Of a stretch of 64,000 nucleotides of DNA, positions 42,102 through 51,423 are shown one piece after another; positions within the stretch are counted from its first letter, which is position 1; the number at the start of each line of letters is the position of its first letter. The notes beneath the pieces are model-generated. The model had not been told where the DNA came from. It made no database searches and saw nothing but the letters and a program-made list of their open reading frames with translations. The position numbers were made by a program, and so were the translations under genes. This DNA is from Stenotrophomonas sp. SAM-B (lineage in GTDB: Bacteria > Pseudomonadota > Gammaproteobacteria > Xanthomonadales > Xanthomonadaceae), in the NCBI RefSeq assembly GCF_013387485.1, contig NZ_JABBXB010000001.1:888001-952000 (forward strand). The letters run 5' to 3'.

Positions 42102-43421
42102 ATGAAAAAGATGCCTCGCTGGTTTGCCGTTGTTGCGGCCCTGTTGTTGCCCTTTGCTGCCATGGCGCAGCAGAAGGGGCTGGATATCGACATCATCGGC
42201 GGCAACGCCTCCGCCACCCCGATCACGGTCGTCCCGATGCCCTACCAGGGTTCGGCAGGTGCGCCCCAGACCGATGTCGCCGCGGTCGTGCGCGCCGATC
42301 TGGACCGTTCGGGCCAGTTCCGCAACCTGCCTGAAGCGCAGATCGTCGAAAAGCCGACCCGCGGCAGCGAGATCCAGTTCGCTACCTGGCGGGCGCTGAA
42401 GCAGAACTACATCGTGGTCGGCCGCGTCATGGACGCCGGCGCCGGTGCCTATCGCGTCGAGTACGAGCTGTACGACGTGCCCAAGGGCGAGCGCCTGCTC
42501 GGCCTGGCGATGACCGCCCGTGGCAACGCCATGCGCGATGTCGCCCACCAGATGGCCGATGCCATCTACGAAAAGATCACCGGGGTGCGCGGCGCCTTCT
42601 GGACCCGCATCGCCTATGTCACCGCCAGCGGCAAGGGCGATGCCATGCGCTATGCGCTGATGGTGGCCGATTCGGACGGCTTCAATCCGCAGACCATCGT
42701 GCGCTCGGCCGAGCCGCTGCTCTCGCCCAGCTGGAGCCCGGACGGCAACAAGCTGGCCTACGTGAGCTTCGAGCGCGGCAACTCGGCGATCTACATCCAG
42801 AACATCTCCAGCGGCGCCCGTGAGCTGGTCACCAGCTTCCGCGGCATCAACAGCGCCCCGTCGTTCTCCCCGGACGGCCGTCGCCTGGCCCTGTCGCTGT
42901 CGCGCAGTGGCAACCCGGAGATCTACGTGATGGACCTGGGCAGCAAGCAGCTGACCCAGCTGACCAACCACTTCGCCATCGATACCGAGCCGACCTGGAG
43001 CCCGGACGGCAGCAGCGTCTACTTCACCTCCGACCGTGGCGGCCGCCCGCAGATCTACCAGGTGGCCTCCAGCGGCGGCAGCGCCTCGCGCGTGACCTTC
43101 CAGGGCAACTACAACGCCACCCCGAGCCTGTCCTACGACGGCAAGAAGCTGGTGGTCGCCCAGGGCAGCGGCAACACCTACAAGATCGCGATGATGGACA
43201 GCAGCACGGGCTCGGCCCGCTGGAACACGCTGTCGCCAGGGTCGCTGGATGAATCGCCGAGCTTTGCGCCCAACGCGAGCATGGTGTTGTACGCCGCCCG
43301 TGAGGGTGGTCGTGGAGTGTTGTACGCCGTATCGGCCGATGCGCGCGTGCGCCAGCGGCTGGTTCTGGCTGACGGTGATGTTCGTGAGCCTTCTTGGTCG
43401 CCATACCGTACAAAGCGCTAA
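42102..43421 (+). CDS. tolB: TolB periplasmic beta-propeller
   Basis: 439 residues with a signal peptide ([22 protein letters not shown]). The N-terminal D1 domain ([22 protein letters not shown]) is followed by a six-bladed WD40-like propeller with repeated [27 protein letters not shown] and [17 protein letters not shown] blades. Binds Pal and is displaced by TolA. The ATG at 42102 gives the proper signal peptide; the open frame begins at 42027. The 145-bp gap from tolA is the largest within the cluster and may carry an internal promoter. Confidence 0.96.
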   Translation: MKKMPRWFAVVAALLLPFAAMAQQKGLDIDIIGGNASATPITVVPMPYQGSAGAPQTDVAAVVRADLDRSGQFRNLPEAQIVEKPTRGSEIQFATWRALKQNYIVVGRVMDAGAGAYRVEYELYDVPKGERLLGLAMTARGNAMRDVAHQMADAIYEKITGVRGAFWTRIAYVTASGKGDAMRYALMVADSDGFNPQTIVRSAEPLLSPSWSPDGNKLAYVSFERGNSAIYIQNISSGARELVTSFRGINSAPSFSPDGRRLALSLSRSGNPEIYVMDLGSKQLTQLTNHFAIDTEPTWSPDGSSVYFTSDRGGRPQIYQVASSGGSASRVTFQGNYNATPSLSYDGKKLVVAQGSGNTYKIAMMDSSTGSARWNTLSPGSLDESPSFAPNASMVLYAAREGGRGVLYAVSADARVRQRLVLADGDVREPSWSPYRTKR

Positions 43422-43485
43422 CAGAGTGTTAAGATTTCGCCGTATTCATCCCTCATCCGGCTTTAGGAGCCTCAAAGGTATCGCC

Positions 43486-44001
43486 ATGAACAAGACCACC
43501 CGCGTTCTGCTTGTCTCCCTGTTGTCCGTGGCCGCCCTGGCCGGTTGTTCCAAGAAGGTCAAGGAAGTGCCGGCTGCCCCGGTTGATACCGGCAGCACCA
43601 CCGCTCCGACCGGCCCGTCGACCTCGGGCCTGTACGGTCCGGGTGATCTGGATACCGATTCCTGCCTGCGCCAGCGCGTGGTGTACTTCGACCTGGACAA
43701 GGAAGAAGTGAAGCCGGAGTTCCAGGCCATCATGGCGTGCCACGCCAAGTACCTGCGTGACCGTCCGTCCTCGCGCATGACCCTGCAGGGCCACACCGAT
43801 GAGCGCGGTTCGCGCGCTTACAACCAGGCCCTGGGCGAGCGTCGTGGCAACGGCGTGTCCTCGGCACTGCAGGCCAACGGTGGCTCGGCTTCGCAGCTGA
43901 CCGTCGTGTCCTACGGTGAAGAGCGTCCGGTCTGCACCGAGTCGGGCGAGTCCTGCTGGTCGCAGAACCGTCGCGTCGAGATCGTGTACACGGCTCAGTA
44001 A
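43486..44001 (+). CDS. pal: Pal peptidoglycan-associated lipoprotein
   Basis: 171 residues. Lipoprotein signal MNKTTRVLLVSLLSVAALAGC (lipobox LAGC). C-terminal OmpA-like domain with the peptidoglycan-binding motif MTLQGHTDERGSRAYNQALGERR. A Ser/Thr/Pro linker joins the two. Two cysteines in the domain (VCTESGESCW) may form a disulfide, plus SCLRQR and MACHAK. AGGAG precedes the start. Anchors the outer membrane to the wall. Confidence 0.96.
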   Translation: MNKTTRVLLVSLLSVAALAGCSKKVKEVPAAPVDTGSTTAPTGPSTSGLYGPGDLDTDSCLRQRVVYFDLDKEEVKPEFQAIMACHAKYLRDRPSSRMTLQGHTDERGSRAYNQALGERRGNGVSSALQANGGSASQLTVVSYGEERPVCTESGESCWSQNRRVEIVYTAQ

Positions 44002-44004
44002 TAG

Positions 44005-44805
44005 ATGCGCTTTCGATTTCTATCGATGATCGTTGCGGCAGCCCTCGTGGCTGCCGCACCGGCCAATGCGCAGCGCCAGAGTCTGGCCGACCGCGTCGGC
44101 GCGCTTGAGCAGCAGGCGAACAACAACCAGTCCAACATGGACATGCTCAATCAGCTGAATCAGCTGCGTACCCAGTTGCAGGCCCTGCAGTCGCAGGTCG
44201 AGCAGCTGCAGCACGACAACGAGCAGCTCAAGCAGACCGGCAAGGACCAGTATCTGGACCTGGACAGTCGCCTGAACCGCCTGGAAGGTGGGGCCCCCGT
44301 GCTTCCCGCCGCCCCGGCCGCAGCCGCACCCGCTGCTTCCCCGAAACCGGCAACGGCCGCTTCCGAGCGGCCGCCCTCCGTGCACGGCGATGCCGGCAGC
44401 CTGGCTGCCAGTGGCGACGAGCGCACGGCCTACAATGTGGCCTTCGATTCGCTCAAGGCCGGCAAGTACGACGACTCGGCGCAGCTGTTCATGAGCTTCC
44501 TCGAGCTGTATCCCAACGGCGTCTATACCCCCAACGCGTTGTACTGGTTGGGCGAAAGCTATTACGCCACCCGCAATTTCCCGCAGGCTGAGGCGCAGTT
44601 CCGCGACCTCCTCTCGCGCTACCCGACCCATGACAAGGCGTCCGGTGGCCTGCTCAAGATCGGCCTCTCGCAGTATGGCGAAGGCAAGGTCGACCAGGCC
44701 CAGGCGACCCTCGAACAGGTCGTGTCCACGTATCCCGGCTCCGACGCCGCGCGCACCGCGCAGGACCGTCTGCAGTCGATCCGGCTGGGTCAGCAGATCC
44801 GCTGA
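44005..44805 (+). CDS. cpoB: CpoB (YbgF) cell-division coordinator
   Basis: 266 residues, starting four bases after the pal stop codon. Signal peptide MRFRFLSMIVAAALVAAAPANA, a trimerising coiled coil (SLADRVGALEQQANNNQSNMDMLNQLNQLRTQLQALQSQVEQLQ), an Ala/Pro linker and a C-terminal TPR domain (AYNVAFDSLKAGKYDDSAQLFMSFLELYP and following repeats). In E. coli it links Tol-Pal activity to PBP1B during constriction. Confidence 0.94.
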   Translation: MRFRFLSMIVAAALVAAAPANAQRQSLADRVGALEQQANNNQSNMDMLNQLNQLRTQLQALQSQVEQLQHDNEQLKQTGKDQYLDLDSRLNRLEGGAPVLPAAPAAAAPAASPKPATAASERPPSVHGDAGSLAASGDERTAYNVAFDSLKAGKYDDSAQLFMSFLELYPNGVYTPNALYWLGESYYATRNFPQAEAQFRDLLSRYPTHDKASGGLLKIGLSQYGEGKVDQAQATLEQVVSTYPGSDAARTAQDRLQSIRLGQQIR

Positions 44806-44839
44806 ACCCGCCCCGGGCCGCTGGAGCGGCCGGGCCCGG

Positions 44840-44845
44840 TATAAT
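44840..44845 (+). promoter_or_regulatory. Candidate -10 box for queE-queC
   Basis: A perfect TATAAT lies 93 bases ahead of the queE start, right after a GC-rich hairpin (GGCCGCTGGAGCGGCC). I find no good -35 at the usual distance, so the promoter call is tentative. Confidence 0.4.
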
Positions 44846-44937
44846 GTCTGATCGCCAACCGGGCGCTGCCCGGTCCTCCGTGCCGGGCCATGCCCGGCTG
44901 TTGTCGTTTCCGAAGCCGTCCCCCAAGAATCACCGCC

Positions 44938-45636
44938 ATGACCACGACCCTGTCCGCTGCCGCCGCTCTCCCCAGTGAGATCGTGCAGTCCCCGCTGCCG
45001 CGACTGAAGATCACCGAGATCTTCCTGTCCCTGCAGGGCGAAGCCGATACCGCCGGCTGGCCGACCGTGTTCGTGCGCCTGACCGGCTGCCCGCTGCGCT
45101 GCACTTATTGCGATACCGCCTACGCCTTCCATGGCGGCACCTGGTGGGACATCGACGCGATCGTGGAAGAAGTGCTGGCCCAGGGCGTCCACCACGTCTG
45201 CGTGACCGGTGGCGAGCCGCTGGCGCAGAAGCGCTGCCTGGTGCTGCTGGAGAAGCTCTGCGACGCCGGCCTGGACGTCTCGCTGGAGACCTCCGGTGCG
45301 CTGGATGTCAGCGGCGTGGATCCGCGCGTCTCGCGGGTGGTCGACCTGAAGACGCCCGGCTCGGGCGAAATGGCCCGCAACCGCCTGGAGAACCTGCCGC
45401 TGCTGACCAGGCGCGACCAGATCAAGTTCGTCCTGTGCAGCCGTGAGGATTACGAATGGGCCCGCGGCATGGTCCGCGAGCACCGGCTCAACGAGCGCAG
45501 CATGGTGCTGTTCTCGCCGAGCAAGAGCGAGGTCAGCCCGCGCGAACTGGCCGACTGGATCGTCGCCGACCGCCTGCCGGTCCGCTTCCAGATGCAGCTG
45601 CACAAGCTGCTTTGGGACGACGAGCCCGGAAGGTAA
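44938..45636 (+). CDS. queE: QueE 7-carboxy-7-deazaguanine synthase
   Basis: 232 residues. The radical-SAM cluster motif is CPLRCTYCDTAYAF, i.e. CX3CX2C as in other radical-SAM enzymes. Family signs: LKITEIFLSLQGEADTAGWPTVFVRLTGC, then HVCVTGGEPLAQ. Converts 6-carboxy-tetrahydropterin to CDG on the path to preQ0 and queuosine. Followed by queC after 75 bases. The ATG at 44938 is chosen over an open frame from 44890. Confidence 0.95.
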   Translation: MTTTLSAAAALPSEIVQSPLPRLKITEIFLSLQGEADTAGWPTVFVRLTGCPLRCTYCDTAYAFHGGTWWDIDAIVEEVLAQGVHHVCVTGGEPLAQKRCLVLLEKLCDAGLDVSLETSGALDVSGVDPRVSRVVDLKTPGSGEMARNRLENLPLLTRRDQIKFVLCSREDYEWARGMVREHRLNERSMVLFSPSKSEVSPRELADWIVADRLPVRFQMQLHKLLWDDEPGR

Positions 45637-45711
45637 CTCCGTCTCGACGTACCCTGATGTACCCGGCGCGGGACAGCGTGCTGGTCCCCCGCAAACCACC
45701 GGAAACACCCC

Positions 45712-46377
45712 ATGAAAAAAGCAGTCGTCCTCCTGTCCGGCGGCATGGACTCCGCCGCCGTCGTCGCCATGGCCCGCGAACAGGGCTTCGCCGTGCACGC
45801 CCTGAGCGTGCGCTACGGCCAGCGCCACACCTCCGAGCTCGATGCCGCCGCCGCGGTCGCCAGCGCGCTGGGCGTGGTCGCCCACAAGACCGTCAACATC
45901 GATCTCCGCAGCATCGGCGGCTCCGCGCTGACCGACGACATCGACGTCCCCGAAGCGGGCGGCGAGGGCATCCCGGTCACCTACGTGCCGGCGCGCAACA
46001 CCATCATGTTGTCCGTCGCGCTGGGCTGGGCCGAAGTGCTGGGCGCCAATGACATCTTCTGCGGCGTCAATGCGGTGGATTACTCCGGTTACCCGGATTG
46101 CCGCCCCGAATTCATCCAGGCGTTCCAGGCGCTGGCCAACCTGGCCACCAAGGCGGGCGTGGAAGGCGCCGGCATCCAGGTCCACGCCCCGCTGCAGTTC
46201 CTGAGCAAGGCCGACATCGTGCGTGAAGGCGTCCGCCTGGGCGTGGATTTCGGCTTGACCGTGTCCTGCTACAACGCCGACGACCAGGGCCGCGCCTGTG
46301 GTCACTGCGACGCCTGCCGCCTGCGTGCGCAGGGTTTCACGGAGGCCGGCGTGCCGGACCCGACCCACTACGCGTGA
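45712..46377 (+). CDS. queC: QueC 7-cyano-7-deazaguanine (preQ0) synthase
   Basis: 221 residues. PP-loop ATPase motif [15 protein letters not shown] near residue 8, [18 protein letters not shown] in the middle, and a C-terminal zinc site with Cys in [22 protein letters not shown]. Makes preQ0 from CDG, ATP and ammonia. Probably co-transcribed with queE; other queuosine genes are not in the window. Confidence 0.96.
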   Translation: MKKAVVLLSGGMDSAAVVAMAREQGFAVHALSVRYGQRHTSELDAAAAVASALGVVAHKTVNIDLRSIGGSALTDDIDVPEAGGEGIPVTYVPARNTIMLSVALGWAEVLGANDIFCGVNAVDYSGYPDCRPEFIQAFQALANLATKAGVEGAGIQVHAPLQFLSKADIVREGVRLGVDFGLTVSCYNADDQGRACGHCDACRLRAQGFTEAGVPDPTHYA

Positions 46378-46449
46378 TGCCGGACGGGTACGCATGAGCG
46401 CCAAGATGCGTTAGAATGCGCACCCCCGGCGTCACGTCGGGGATGCAAT

Positions 46450-46525
46450 GGGCCGTTAGCTCAGTTGGTAGAGCAGAAGACTTTTAATCTTTTGGTCGAT
46501 GGTTCGAATCCATCACGGCCCACCA
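46450..46525 (+). tRNA. tRNA-Lys (anticodon TTT)
   Basis: 76 nt including encoded CCA. Acceptor stem GGGCCGT/ACGGCCC, D-arm GCTC..GAGC, anticodon stem GAAGA/TCTTT with loop CTTTTAA (anticodon at 46483-46485), variable loop TGGTC, T-arm GATGG-TTCGAAT-CCATC. A TAGAAT -10-like box lies about 30 bases ahead. Confidence 0.97.
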
Positions 46526-46540
46526 CTGCATCAACAACTT

Positions 46541-46564
46541 AGGCGCCCGATGGGCGCCTTTTTT
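46541..46564 (+). terminator. Rho-independent terminator after tRNA-Lys
   Basis: AGGCGCCC-GAT-GGGCGCCT followed by a run of six T, 16 bases past the tRNA 3' end. Confidence 0.93.
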
Positions 46565-46565
46565 G

Positions 46566-47239
46566 TTGCCTCCTGAAAACCTGTCGCTGGGCTGGTGCGC
46601 GTCAGGGTGGCGAAGGACTTCCGCGTGGCCGTGGCGACCCGCGCGGGCGCATGGCCGGCGTGCCGGCGGGTTGCTCGCGCGCTGCGCCTCGATCCCACGG
46701 TGACGCTCGAGCACGACGAGTTCGCTGACCGTTGGCGCGCGCGTTTTTGTGATCCATGACGCAGTGCGAGGCCTCTTGTGGCCGGAACGGAAGGTGTCTA
46801 CCGCGCTGGCCGCAAAGTCCGCTCGATTGCGCAAGGGCGACTACCTGCGTGTCCGCCGGTCTTCCTACAGCACGCTACTGAAGGCCCAGGAAAACGGCAC
46901 GGCGAATTTCGCACCAGGCTCTTCTCAAGCTATGAGGCGTGACTTTTTTCATTAGATTAAACGTCTGAGCAGACAGGCCTGGAAGACAGTGACAAGAGAT
47001 GGAATGCAGCGACGGAGAATTCGCGAAGGTAAGCTGCGCCCCCCTGATGGACTCAGCTCCAGTGTTTGAAGAGTGGGTATATTCTGACAAGAATGCCGGC
47101 TTTATCTTACATCGGCGACGCTGGATATGATCCACGATCAGTTACCCCCGCATCTCGTTACCGGTGCTAGCGGTGGAGCTTATCAATCGCGAAGTGCCTG
47201 GTACTAATTGATCTTGGTAGAAAACTATTAGGCCTCGGT
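46566..47239. other. Gene-poor stretch after tRNA-Lys with possible remnants
   Basis: 674 bp with no convincing intact gene. The first 190 bases are GC-rich; from about 46880 base composition drops visibly. A 54-codon open frame from GTG at 46595 to the stop at 46757-46759 (containing RVAKDFRVAVATRAGAW and TLEHDEFADRWRARFCDP) looks protein-like but lacks a good start and a known family. No second copy of the tRNA 3' end was seen here, so integration at the tRNA is not proven. Confidence 0.4.
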
Positions 47240-48034
47240 ATGCAATGGCGAACGCTCGTGTTGTCTTCGCTTTTCCCTCTGCTTTCAGCCTGCGGTTCAC
47301 AACCTCGAGGCGTGCCTCCACAGGTGTCATCGGCCGGCTTTACAGCCCTCACATCTTGGAAATTTGGCGGTTGGATCTATCTGGAAAACGAAACGTATGT
47401 TCCCGGTGCGATTGCTGTATCAAAAAAGCCGGTCATCACGAAATGCAGATCTGTGTCGCATGACATTAGGGTCGAACACTACGGCGCTTCCATCTCCGAC
47501 CTTGAAAGTACATGCCTTAACGTCAGCTCTGCAGCCAGAGAGGCAGAGCATTGGTTTCCAGGGCGCAGCGCCAAGTATTCCATCATTGTCGTCCCGGAAG
47601 GGCACTCGATATACGTAAAGAGGCGTAGCCTCGTGATCAACTCAATTCACGTAACATTAGCGATAGCTGACTTCAGCATGCGCAATAGATACGACGGTAA
47701 TTTGGTGGATTTGGTCGCGCATGAGTCTTTTCACGCGCTTGGCATCCTGGCGAATGACCAGCGGGGCGGAGATGAGTACACTGCCTACTACGCTGGGTTA
47801 TGTGCACAGCTTGAGGTAATCGGATCAATTCCGGAATCCGCCTTGCCCGGCGCCCCGTTGATGGACGGCGCGGACGAGGCGACGCGGAACTCCTCAGGAA
47901 CTGCGTACTTGGTAAGACGCGAGGTTTTTCCTCTGCTGCATGACGGCTCCATCACTTCAGATAGTGACGGAGGCAGGATTTTGGCTAAGCGTTGCCAGGA
48001 ACTCAGGAGCGGCATTCATAACTCCGACGACTAG
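47240..48034 (+). CDS. Lipoprotein with HExxH motif, putative metallopeptidase
   Basis: 264 residues. Lipoprotein signal MQWRTLVLSSLFPLLSAC (lipobox LSAC). The zinc-binding motif HESFH is in LVDLVAHESFHALGILAND, and an acidic segment about 15 residues on (GGDEYTAYYAGLC) could supply the third, glutamate ligand, as in gluzincins. Other cysteines: KCRSVS, STCLNV, LCAQL, RCQEL. Overall family not recognised. Base composition is clearly lower in GC than all neighbours and codon use differs (AT-ending codons are common), which suggests recent transfer. No partner gene lies beside it. Predicted in the outer membrane. Confidence 0.6.
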   Translation: MQWRTLVLSSLFPLLSACGSQPRGVPPQVSSAGFTALTSWKFGGWIYLENETYVPGAIAVSKKPVITKCRSVSHDIRVEHYGASISDLESTCLNVSSAAREAEHWFPGRSAKYSIIVVPEGHSIYVKRRSLVINSIHVTLAIADFSMRNRYDGNLVDLVAHESFHALGILANDQRGGDEYTAYYAGLCAQLEVIGSIPESALPGAPLMDGADEATRNSSGTAYLVRREVFPLLHDGSITSDSDGGRILAKRCQELRSGIHNSDD

Positions 48035-48595
48035 CTGCAGCCATGGATGCCTCACGCGTTGAAAAATATCCGTACCTGTTCCGCATGCGGAAGAAATCAT
48101 ACGCATTCGGAATGTAATTGCCCTGGGAACCTGCTTTGTGCCCTGATCCCTACCGTGAGCTTGCTGCTGCGGTAGTACGCCAGCATGCGGCGGGCGGAAG
48201 ACACTCGGGTCGGCAAGTCGAACTGACAGCTCGGGCTGCCATTGGCCGCGGCCGGGAAGGGCGCTCCCGAGTTGCATCACAGCGAATTGCGCCTTTCACC
48301 GAGGCGCAGCAGGGCAAGGACCGATGCCCGTCCATCGCCCGGGCGCGCACCATGTACCTCCCGACCTTGAGCACGACATGCCGCCTCCCGGAGAACGCGT
48401 GCGTCCCGGCGGTCGATCCGGAGCACTGCAATGGCACTGGTGATGGATGTCCTGCAGACCGCCGTCGTCTTTGCGACGGTGCTGTCCCTGTTTGGTGTGC
48501 TGCTGCGCGCTCGGCATTTGCACGCCGGCAGGTCGGACGGCCTGGCCGGTTCCACACCTGTGCCCGACACCGGCGCAGGGCCTCCCAAGCGTCGG
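48035..48595. other. 561 bp without a convincing gene
   Basis: The first 90 bases keep the low-GC character; the rest is GC-rich. The only protein-like piece is on the plus strand from ATG 48431, with GGAG seven bases before it and a membrane-like beginning (MALVMDVLQTAVVFATVLSLFGVLL). Its frame runs on to 49018 through the antisense of the next gene, where it no longer looks like protein. It may be a decayed or very short membrane protein. Confidence 0.35.
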
Positions 48596-48970
48596 TCAGG
48601 TGCGCGTGGGCATCCGCGCAACGGTGCGCAGCGAGCGCAACAGGCACACCGCCGAGACCAGGCAGGTCGCGATTACCGTCATCGACAACGGCAGGTGGAA
48701 GGCGCGGTGGCCGAATACGGCGAAGCCGAGGTGAATGAGGAACGTCGCGATGCCCAGCCCCGCGCAGACCATCGCAAAGCCACGCGCCCTGCTGGTCTGC
48801 AGCAGCACGTGGCGGTAGCCGAGCAGCACCAGGCCGACGGCCAGCAGGTTGAAGACCAGGAAGCCCTGCACGCCACCGGGCAGCAGGAACATCTCCCACT
48901 CACGCCAGAAGGCGGCGTCGATCTGGTGGAGGATCAAGGCAAGCAGGGTGGCGAAGTAGCTTCTTTCCAT
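48596..48970 (-). CDS. Small four-span membrane protein, DUF6713-like
   Basis: 124 residues, mostly hydrophobic, with four predicted spans. The beginning FATLLALILHQIDAAFWREWEMFLLPGG is characteristic of an uncharacterised small membrane protein family (DUF6713 as I recall): the HQ(I/T)D..YW..EW....LPGG pattern is conserved there. No catalytic motif is evident. Function unknown. It runs in the same direction as the S41 peptidase gene downstream of it in transcription order, but a separate unit is likely. Confidence 0.7.
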   Translation of the reverse strand: MERSYFATLLALILHQIDAAFWREWEMFLLPGGVQGFLVFNLLAVGLVLLGYRHVLLQTSRARGFAMVCAGLGIATFLIHLGFAVFGHRAFHLPLSMTVIATCLVSAVCLLRSLRTVARMPTRT

Positions 48971-49068
48971 GGGACAGGCGTTGCCGAAGGCCGCGAATCT
49001 GCAGCGTGCACAGTGTAGCGGCGCTCATCGTGTGCCTGCCTATGCGCCCGCTTCGCCGCGGTCCGGGC

Positions 49069-50544
49069 TCAATGCAGCGCGCTGTCGGCGATGAGCGTAT
49101 CGACCAGGCGCTGCGCACGGGCCCGTGCGCCTTCGCCACGACGCGGCGCGACCGGCAGGTCCGGACGGATGCCGGCCACCTCGTCACTGCCATCGGCGCG
49201 CAGGCGCACGCAGTTCGGAACGCGCAGGCGCAGATGCGAATGGGGTAGTTCAGGCATCGCCTGCGCACTCATGAAGCCGCAGCCGTACCCTCCGCTGTGT
49301 GTCCCGACGATGCGGGCGATGTGGTTGTCCTGCATCCGCGCTGCGAACATCTCGGCGGAGGACGCCGTCTTCGCATTGGTGAGTACATATACCGGGCCTT
49401 TCCAGGCGCTCCAGTGCTCGCGTACATCCTGTGACCAATCGAGGCGGTGCGCGATGAGGAAGTCATCGAGGGTGTCCACGGCCGGGTTCGGCAACGGGCC
49501 GCCGGAGGTACCTGCAGGCACGAGGCGCCGGCATGTTGGGCCGTTCCAGTCGTGCTGCACCTGCCAGGCCCAGGACAGATCGCAGGCCGGCAGTGTCGCA
49601 GCCTGCCGCGACGCCTGGAATGCCCGCCGCTCTGTAGTGAGCAGCCTGCGCGCTGCGGCGTTGGGGCGGTGATTGCGCAGTGCGTCGTCGAGCCGCTCGT
49701 ATTGTTCGTCCAGATAGGGCTTGCCGGCCGGGGACTGGCTGACCTGGAGCACGGCCGAGGCAACCGGCTGCGGGGTGAACAGCCGCGCCAGCGTATCGCC
49801 ACTGTCGTCGCCCCCCGGGTTGTCGCCGACATCCACCAGCACGGCGTCCACGCCGTCCTGTTGGAAACGCCGCAGGCTTGCAGCGATCACCGCGACCCAG
49901 CCCCGGGCCAGGGTGCCGCGCATGTCGTCGGTGGAGTCCGCATGCCGCAGTTGCGGCCACAGTGCGTGGCAGAGACCCGGATAGCGCAGGGCGTCGAACT
50001 CATGCAGGCGCAGCAGCCCGATCGTGTGCCCATCCGGCAGCGAGAGAATGCCGGCCCGCAGCACAGGATCGGCGTCCTCGTTGAGTGGATGGTAGCCGGC
50101 CAGCGTTTCCAGCGGCAGGCTGAAATCGTGCCGGCCTTCATCGGCCACGCCGAGCGCGGCACACCCTGCGCTCGCGCCCAGCGTGCGCGGCTCCACCGCA
50201 GTGGGCGAGGCCGTGTCGGACGCTTGTTCAAGCGGGTCGAGCAGGCTGAGGTGACCATCCTGGAACCCGGCCAGGAAAGTGCGCAGGGCTTGGCGCGCCT
50301 GCGTATCCGTACCTGCTTCAGCCAGCGCACGCCTCGCCGCGACATCCAGTGCGGGAAGATCCACACCGCTTTGTGGCGAGGCGGCCCATGCCAGATGCGC
50401 GTAGTCCTGCTCCAAGGCGCGCTTGAGCGCCACATGGTCGGCCTGCCAGGCGCTGCGATCGAATGCCGGCGCGGCAATGGATGCCTCCGGCGCGGCGACG
50501 CCCAGCATCGCGAGCATGAATACAGTGCCACTCATCCCTGCCAT
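49069..50544 (-). CDS. Exported S41-family (tail-specific-like) peptidase
   Basis: 491 residues. Signal peptide MAGMSGTVFMLAMLGVAAPEASIAAP; then a helical N-terminal region (WQADHVALKRALEQDYAHLAW). In the C-terminal catalytic core DAVLVDVGDNPGGDDSGDT matches the S41 D.R.N.GG strand, and PVYVLTNAKTASSAEMFAARM carries the nucleophilic serine. No PDZ domain is obvious between them. The start at 50544 has AAGGAGG four bases ahead; the frame is open to 50667. Periplasmic; substrate unknown. Similar PDZ-less S41 proteins are scattered in Xanthomonadaceae. Confidence 0.8.
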   Translation of the reverse strand: MAGMSGTVFMLAMLGVAAPEASIAAPAFDRSAWQADHVALKRALEQDYAHLAWAASPQSGVDLPALDVAARRALAEAGTDTQARQALRTFLAGFQDGHLSLLDPLEQASDTASPTAVEPRTLGASAGCAALGVADEGRHDFSLPLETLAGYHPLNEDADPVLRAGILSLPDGHTIGLLRLHEFDALRYPGLCHALWPQLRHADSTDDMRGTLARGWVAVIAASLRRFQQDGVDAVLVDVGDNPGGDDSGDTLARLFTPQPVASAVLQVSQSPAGKPYLDEQYERLDDALRNHRPNAAARRLLTTERRAFQASRQAATLPACDLSWAWQVQHDWNGPTCRRLVPAGTSGGPLPNPAVDTLDDFLIAHRLDWSQDVREHWSAWKGPVYVLTNAKTASSAEMFAARMQDNHIARIVGTHSGGYGCGFMSAQAMPELPHSHLRLRVPNCVRLRADGSDEVAGIRPDLPVAPRRGEGARARAQRLVDTLIADSALH

Positions 50545-50743
50545 ACAGCCTCCTTGCGACCCGGCGCAGTGCCGCACGGGGCAAGGGTGACGGGATCGTG
50601 TGTGCGATCGACTCGGGTCGATCGTAGCCAATGCGCGTGTTCCCCGGAAGTCCCGGTGTCGCATCACGCCACCGTCCCCACGACGGGCGCACGATCAGGT
50701 CATACCCGGCCACAGTGGGTCCCCGATCCCACGGAGCGGTGTG

Positions 50744-51214
50744 ATGAGTACCGTCCAATCCGGCCACGCGATACGCGAACTCAACCAGATCATCGGCATC
50801 GCGCGCGATGGCCACGACATCTACGCCAGAGCCGTCGCCGACGACGGGACGCAGGATCCGCAGTTGAACGCGCTGATGATGCGGATGGCCGCAGCGAAAA
50901 TGCAGGTCATCGATGGGGTCACGCGGCTGGTGCGCGACGCCGGTGGCCATCCCGCACGCCGCGGTACCTTGGCTGGCAGCCTCCGTGGCGGCTTCGGCAG
51001 GTTGGGTACCGTACTCGGGGATGCGGGCATCCAGTACGCCAGCGAGAGCCAGGCAGCTGAAGCGCGTCTGGTGAGGGCACTCGAAGTGGCCGCGCGCGAT
51101 GGCGCACTGACGGCACATGCGCGACGAACGCTCAACGGCATGCTGCTGGAGACGCGGCTCGGTTGGGACGACATGCGCCAAGAGGTAGATGACCTGCGGG
51201 GCCGGGATGCATAG
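50744..51214 (+). CDS. PA2169-like four-helix protein (DUF2383)
   Basis: 156 residues. Helical with the DUF2383 pattern: AIRELNQIIGIARDGHDIYARAV, DPQLNALMMRMAAAKMQVIDGVTRLVRDAG, ESQAAEARLVRALEVAARDGALTAHARRTLNGML. Members are soluble ferritin-like four-helix bundles of unknown function, often induced by stress. The start is set by GGAG at 50734-50737, six bases before the ATG. The C-terminus is rich in Asp and Arg. Divergent from the S41 peptidase gene. Confidence 0.75.
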   Translation: MSTVQSGHAIRELNQIIGIARDGHDIYARAVADDGTQDPQLNALMMRMAAAKMQVIDGVTRLVRDAGGHPARRGTLAGSLRGGFGRLGTVLGDAGIQYASESQAAEARLVRALEVAARDGALTAHARRTLNGMLLETRLGWDDMRQEVDDLRGRDA

Positions 51215-51298
51215 TCACCCACACCGTCACCCACACCTTCAAGGAAGCACGCGCATGCGCAGCGTCGCGAATCAACCGCGTCGCGAATGAGCTTCGTA

Positions 51299-51349
51299 GT
51301 GAAGGATGCGAGAGATTGAAGGACGCGAGATGTTGAAGGGTGCGGGATG
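51299..51349. repeat. Three tandem 17-bp repeats
   Basis: Degenerate units TTGAAGGRYGCGRGAT at 51299-51315, 51316-51332 and 51333-51349, between the DUF2383 gene and the 54-codon gene. A shorter duplication (CACCCACACC twice) lies at about 51215-51238, and a GGGCTGCGC-GGA-TGCGCAGCCC hairpin at about 51385-51407. Confidence 0.6.
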
Positions 51350-51423
51350 GCGCCGAGTGCGCCCGGTCGCCGCCCACATGTGAGGGCTGCGCGGATGCGC
51401 AGCCCCACCATGCGGCAGAGGGA

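Noticed and set aside
44020..46404. 794-codon minus-strand frame
   Set aside because: Antisense of cpoB, queE and queC, which are certain genes.
46484..46834. Minus-strand frame ending in DSNHRPKD
   Set aside because: Its last residues are simply the antisense of tRNA-Lys, a well-known false gene; the rest crosses the terminator.
46450..48120. Integrative element with tRNA-Lys as attachment site
   Set aside because: No integrase and no second copy of the tRNA 3' end were found within the window; only base composition supports transfer.
48150..48899. 249-codon minus-strand frame
   Set aside because: It overlaps the clear membrane protein at 48596-48970 in another frame and is Arg/Ala/Pro-rich.
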